Shown: one piece after another, positions 61,858 to 64,000 of the stretch | Layout: every line of letters begins with the position of its first letter | How positions within the stretch are numbered: position 1 is the first letter of the stretch | DNA from: Fulvivirga sp. | GTDB taxonomy: Bacteria > Bacteroidota > Bacteroidia > Cytophagales > Cyclobacteriaceae | DNA length: 64,000 nucleotides | Assembly (NCBI GenBank): GCA_028280565.1 | Contig: JANQLQ010000330.1 | Location: forward strand, 140,450 to 204,449 | Direction: 5' to 3' | Position numbers and translations under genes: made by a program | The notes under the pieces: generated by a model | What the model was told of the DNA's origin: nothing | The model's input: only the letters and a program-made list of their open reading frames with translations | Database searches by the model: none

Positions 61858-63723
61858 TTGAGAGCGAAAGAAATAGACATAGACGAATTCAAGTCAATCG
61901 AAGACTTCTACGCCTTTATTGATAACCACGCTTTTGAACTAGAGAAGAACTGGGATTTGACCGATCTATGGGTAAAGTTCAGAAATAGCACATCTTCCGA
62001 TTCCGAAAAGGAAATGGCTCAATGGGAAATTGATTGCCATTTATTTGAGGTTAAGGGAGGCCAAATATTCTCCCAAATCTATGGGAGTTCTGATGATGAA
62101 TCAAAAATTACCACATTCCCTTCTTTATCTAACCTTCAAGAACGTGTAATTAGTTATGTAACGAATAGAGCCAAAAATTCAAACACCCCATTGTTAAAAG
62201 CAAAATACTTTCATTTGTTGTGGTGTACACCAAAAGGGGTGAAAAATAATAGATTCGCTAGCTCTGCCATCGAAAACTACATTTCCTCAATTGATCGCTA
62301 TTGTCAAATATTAAAATCCAAAAATGACGATGAAATACCATTCCAAATAGGAAGGTTGTATGAAAACACCCTGGCTATTGCAAATCAAATTAAAGTTGAT
62401 AACCAAATTCTAAAGACACTAACCAAAACACTACTATTTGATCAAGAGGGCATCAAGTTTTACACTAAACATGGGATACTGAATGACATGCTTGATTACC
62501 CCAAATTATTCAAAGCTTTGGATTTCAACGGAACTCTTGATTTGTATGAGGCAGAGTTAAACAAACCAAAAGAAAAGAAGGACGACTTTTTACTAGTTAA
62601 CTATCACCTCCCTACCGCCATTAAAATTGCTACTAAAACAAAAAATGATGTAAAGAGATGGCACAATGAAATTGGATTGACCTATTTAAGAATGGCCGCC
62701 ACTGAAACTCAGGAAGACAGATTCTGGATAAAACAAGATTATCACTCGAAAGCCATTTCCGCCTTTCGACTAGCTGGTAACAAAGCGATGAAGTTAGAAG
62801 CAGAAAAACTATATGCGGAATTGAAGCCTAAGGTCAGACTGTCAAATGTTAACATAGATTTTGATGAAGAAACTCGAAATAAGCTAAAGCTTTTCAACGA
62901 TGGAATTAAGGAGTTAGCAGAGTCCATTTTAAAAAATCCCACTGAAAATATATATCGAACTATTTCCAGTGGGTATTTCTTCCCAAAATATGGAGACGTG
63001 GTTGCTGCCTCTGAGGATAAGGAAAATGCGTTTTTGAATTTTGTAACTACCATACGATTTGACAAGAACCAAAATATCACTAAAAACAAGGGTATTGAAG
63101 CCGAACAAGAACAGAAACTATTAGAAACCTACTCTTATCAAGTAAGAATGGCTCTTCTGCCTTATTTGCATTATTTAATTGTTCCTGGAATTAAGTCTGG
63201 TCATTTGACCTTCGAAAACCTTATTCATCATTTAGCTAAGAACTCGTGGATAGGAAAAGATTATGCTCAATTTGATCTTAGTGGCGAAGAAAAGAACGTT
63301 AATTGGATTGCGCTTCTAACACCATCAATCGTAGAGTTTTTCCTACAGATACAAGGATGGGTTAGCAGCAAGTATTATCGGCCTAATTTTATTCTATGTG
63401 TCGATAGCTTAACCTTAAAAATTGAAGGCCTTCTAAGAGAGTTTTGCAGGAGATTAAATATTCCAACAAGTTCAATTGGGCCAAACGGAATGCAGGAGAT
63501 TTACCTGCACAACGTCTTGGATAATGAAGAATTCAAGAAGTATTTTAACGAAGATGATATTTTATTTTTCAAGTATTTATTCTCAAACGAAGGAGGGCTA
63601 AATCTCAGAAATAATGTGGCTCACAGTTTTTATGACCATAACGAATATCATCCTGACCAAATGTTTCTACTCCTAGCAGCTCTTTTACGATTAGCAAAAT
63701 ATGACCTAAAACAAGAGCATTAG
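61858..63723 (+). CDS. Cassette gene: DUF4209 protein
   Basis: 621 aa from a TTG. The C-terminal half fits DUF4209: LTLKIEGLLREFCRRLN, then LFSNEGGLNLRNNVAHSFYD with R-x4-H in RNNVAH (near residue 584), the HEPN-type catalytic motif. The N-terminal 300 residues are helical repeats. Possible RNase of a defence cassette; not known from the sequence alone. Complete cassette, attC directly after the stop. Confidence 0.72.
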   Translation: MRAKEIDIDEFKSIEDFYAFIDNHAFELEKNWDLTDLWVKFRNSTSSDSEKEMAQWEIDCHLFEVKGGQIFSQIYGSSDDESKITTFPSLSNLQERVISYVTNRAKNSNTPLLKAKYFHLLWCTPKGVKNNRFASSAIENYISSIDRYCQILKSKNDDEIPFQIGRLYENTLAIANQIKVDNQILKTLTKTLLFDQEGIKFYTKHGILNDMLDYPKLFKALDFNGTLDLYEAELNKPKEKKDDFLLVNYHLPTAIKIATKTKNDVKRWHNEIGLTYLRMAATETQEDRFWIKQDYHSKAISAFRLAGNKAMKLEAEKLYAELKPKVRLSNVNIDFDEETRNKLKLFNDGIKELAESILKNPTENIYRTISSGYFFPKYGDVVAASEDKENAFLNFVTTIRFDKNQNITKNKGIEAEQEQKLLETYSYQVRMALLPYLHYLIVPGIKSGHLTFENLIHHLAKNSWIGKDYAQFDLSGEEKNVNWIALLTPSIVEFFLQIQGWVSSKYYRPNFILCVDSLTLKIEGLLREFCRRLNIPTSSIGPNGMQEIYLHNVLDNEEFKKYFNEDDILFFKYLFSNEGGLNLRNNVAHSFYDHNEYHPDQMFLLLAALLRLAKYDLKQEH

Positions 63724-63726
63724 AGT

Positions 63727-63843
63727 GGCTAACAAACACTATCATCCATAAGCTAACTCAGCTATTTGCAAAGGCCGGTGCAGTGAGATACTTTTATAAT
63801 AATTTGAAAAGTCCTGCTGACGGATGATAGTTGGGCGTTGTGC
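63727..63843 (+). repeat. attC-like site, alpha type (117 bp)
   Basis: Left box GGCTAAC, right box GTTGTGC; arms CACTATCATCCATAAGC and GCTGACGGATGATAGT. Last attC in the window. Confidence 0.85.
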
Positions 63844-63921
63844 GCAATTACTCTAAGAAAAAGTTTCGTTACCTATTTGAAGTAAGGTCAAGGTTTAGTT
63901 AATGGATATATCACTCCAAAC

Positions 63922-64000
63922 TGTGCCAGTTGTATCAGTGAAATTGTGCCACCCGTATCGGTTTAAACTGTGCCAGTGCTATCGGTTCAACTTGTGCCAC
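63922..64000. mobile_element. IS21-like left end, continues beyond window
   Basis: Three to four spaced TGTGCCA repeats (CTGTGCCAGTTGTATCAG, TTGTGCCACCCGTATCGG, CTGTGCCAGTGCTATCGG, CTTGTGCCA), the layout of IS21-family termini. The same pattern remains as a solo fragment at 48834. Transposase genes would lie to the right of the window. Confidence 0.65.

Noticed and set aside
53358..63843. CRISPR array
   Set aside because: The repeated units are 50-240 bp palindromes spaced by whole genes, with no short regular spacers and no cas genes.

Overview
The window looks like a Bacteroidota chromosome segment, probably order Cytophagales. The basis is AT-rich DNA with weak Shine-Dalgarno sites, a C-terminal type IX secretion sorting domain, a NusG-like antiterminator heading a polysaccharide locus, DUF4920, and the class of XerD-like recombinase found. 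It falls into three parts.

(1) 1-24222, all on the minus strand: a surface polysaccharide locus. The promoter-proximal genes are kdsC-wecB-kdsA-wza-wzc. A winged-helix protein and a NusG/UpxY-like antiterminator follow, preceded by a perfect 19-bp palindrome. Then come an ABC exporter (wzm/wzt) and a run of tailoring genes: three FkbM methyltransferases, another methyltransferase, three glycosyltransferases, a GT11 fucosyltransferase, a sulfotransferase, a polysaccharide deacetylase, a DegT aminotransferase with a NeuD-like acyltransferase, and a small acyl-ACP module (FkbH-like, ACP, GNAT, MaoC-SDR fusion).

(2) 24313-30525: ordinary genes (penicillin acylase family, DUF4920 lipoprotein, M28 peptidase, esterase) followed by tRNA-Ser(GCT), tRNA-Arg(TCT) and tRNA-Pro(TGG).

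(3) 30526-64000: an accessory island starting at tRNA-Pro. It is an integron-like cassette array. About 17 attC-like imperfect palindromes (52-237 bp), each bounded by an RYYYAAC-like and a GTTRRRY-like box, separate mostly plus-strand cargo genes. Two related leaders occur, one after intact tRNA-Pro and one at 49176 after a copy of the tRNA-Pro 3' end. Each carries a hairpin terminator, a decayed XerD-like tyrosine recombinase and an attI-like hairpin. The two leaders are alike up to the G of G^TTRRRY and differ just beyond it, as expected if cassettes enter there. Neither recombinase fragment shows the insertion typical of IntI. Two group II introns of IIC-attC type (one with a frameshifted reverse transcriptase, one ORF-less) sit in attC sites on the bottom strand. 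A truncated IS91-type transposase with its tyrosine recombinase has cut into one cassette, and IS21-like terminal repeats occur at 48.8 kb and at the right edge.

Cargo is rich in probable defence, toxin or immunity genes: a 1039-aa GHKL ATPase with a C-terminal nuclease-like domain, a PD-(D/E)XK protein, two HEPN-like proteins, a HigB/HigA-type pair with a broken toxin, three divergent xre-symE modules always next to the attC, and immunity-like proteins. A minus-strand operon at 45.9-48.7 kb encodes an OLD-like ATPase/TOPRIM protein and two small membrane proteins. Several genes are broken by frameshift or nonsense changes. Three have a poly-A tract after the start codon whose length puts the ATG out of frame.
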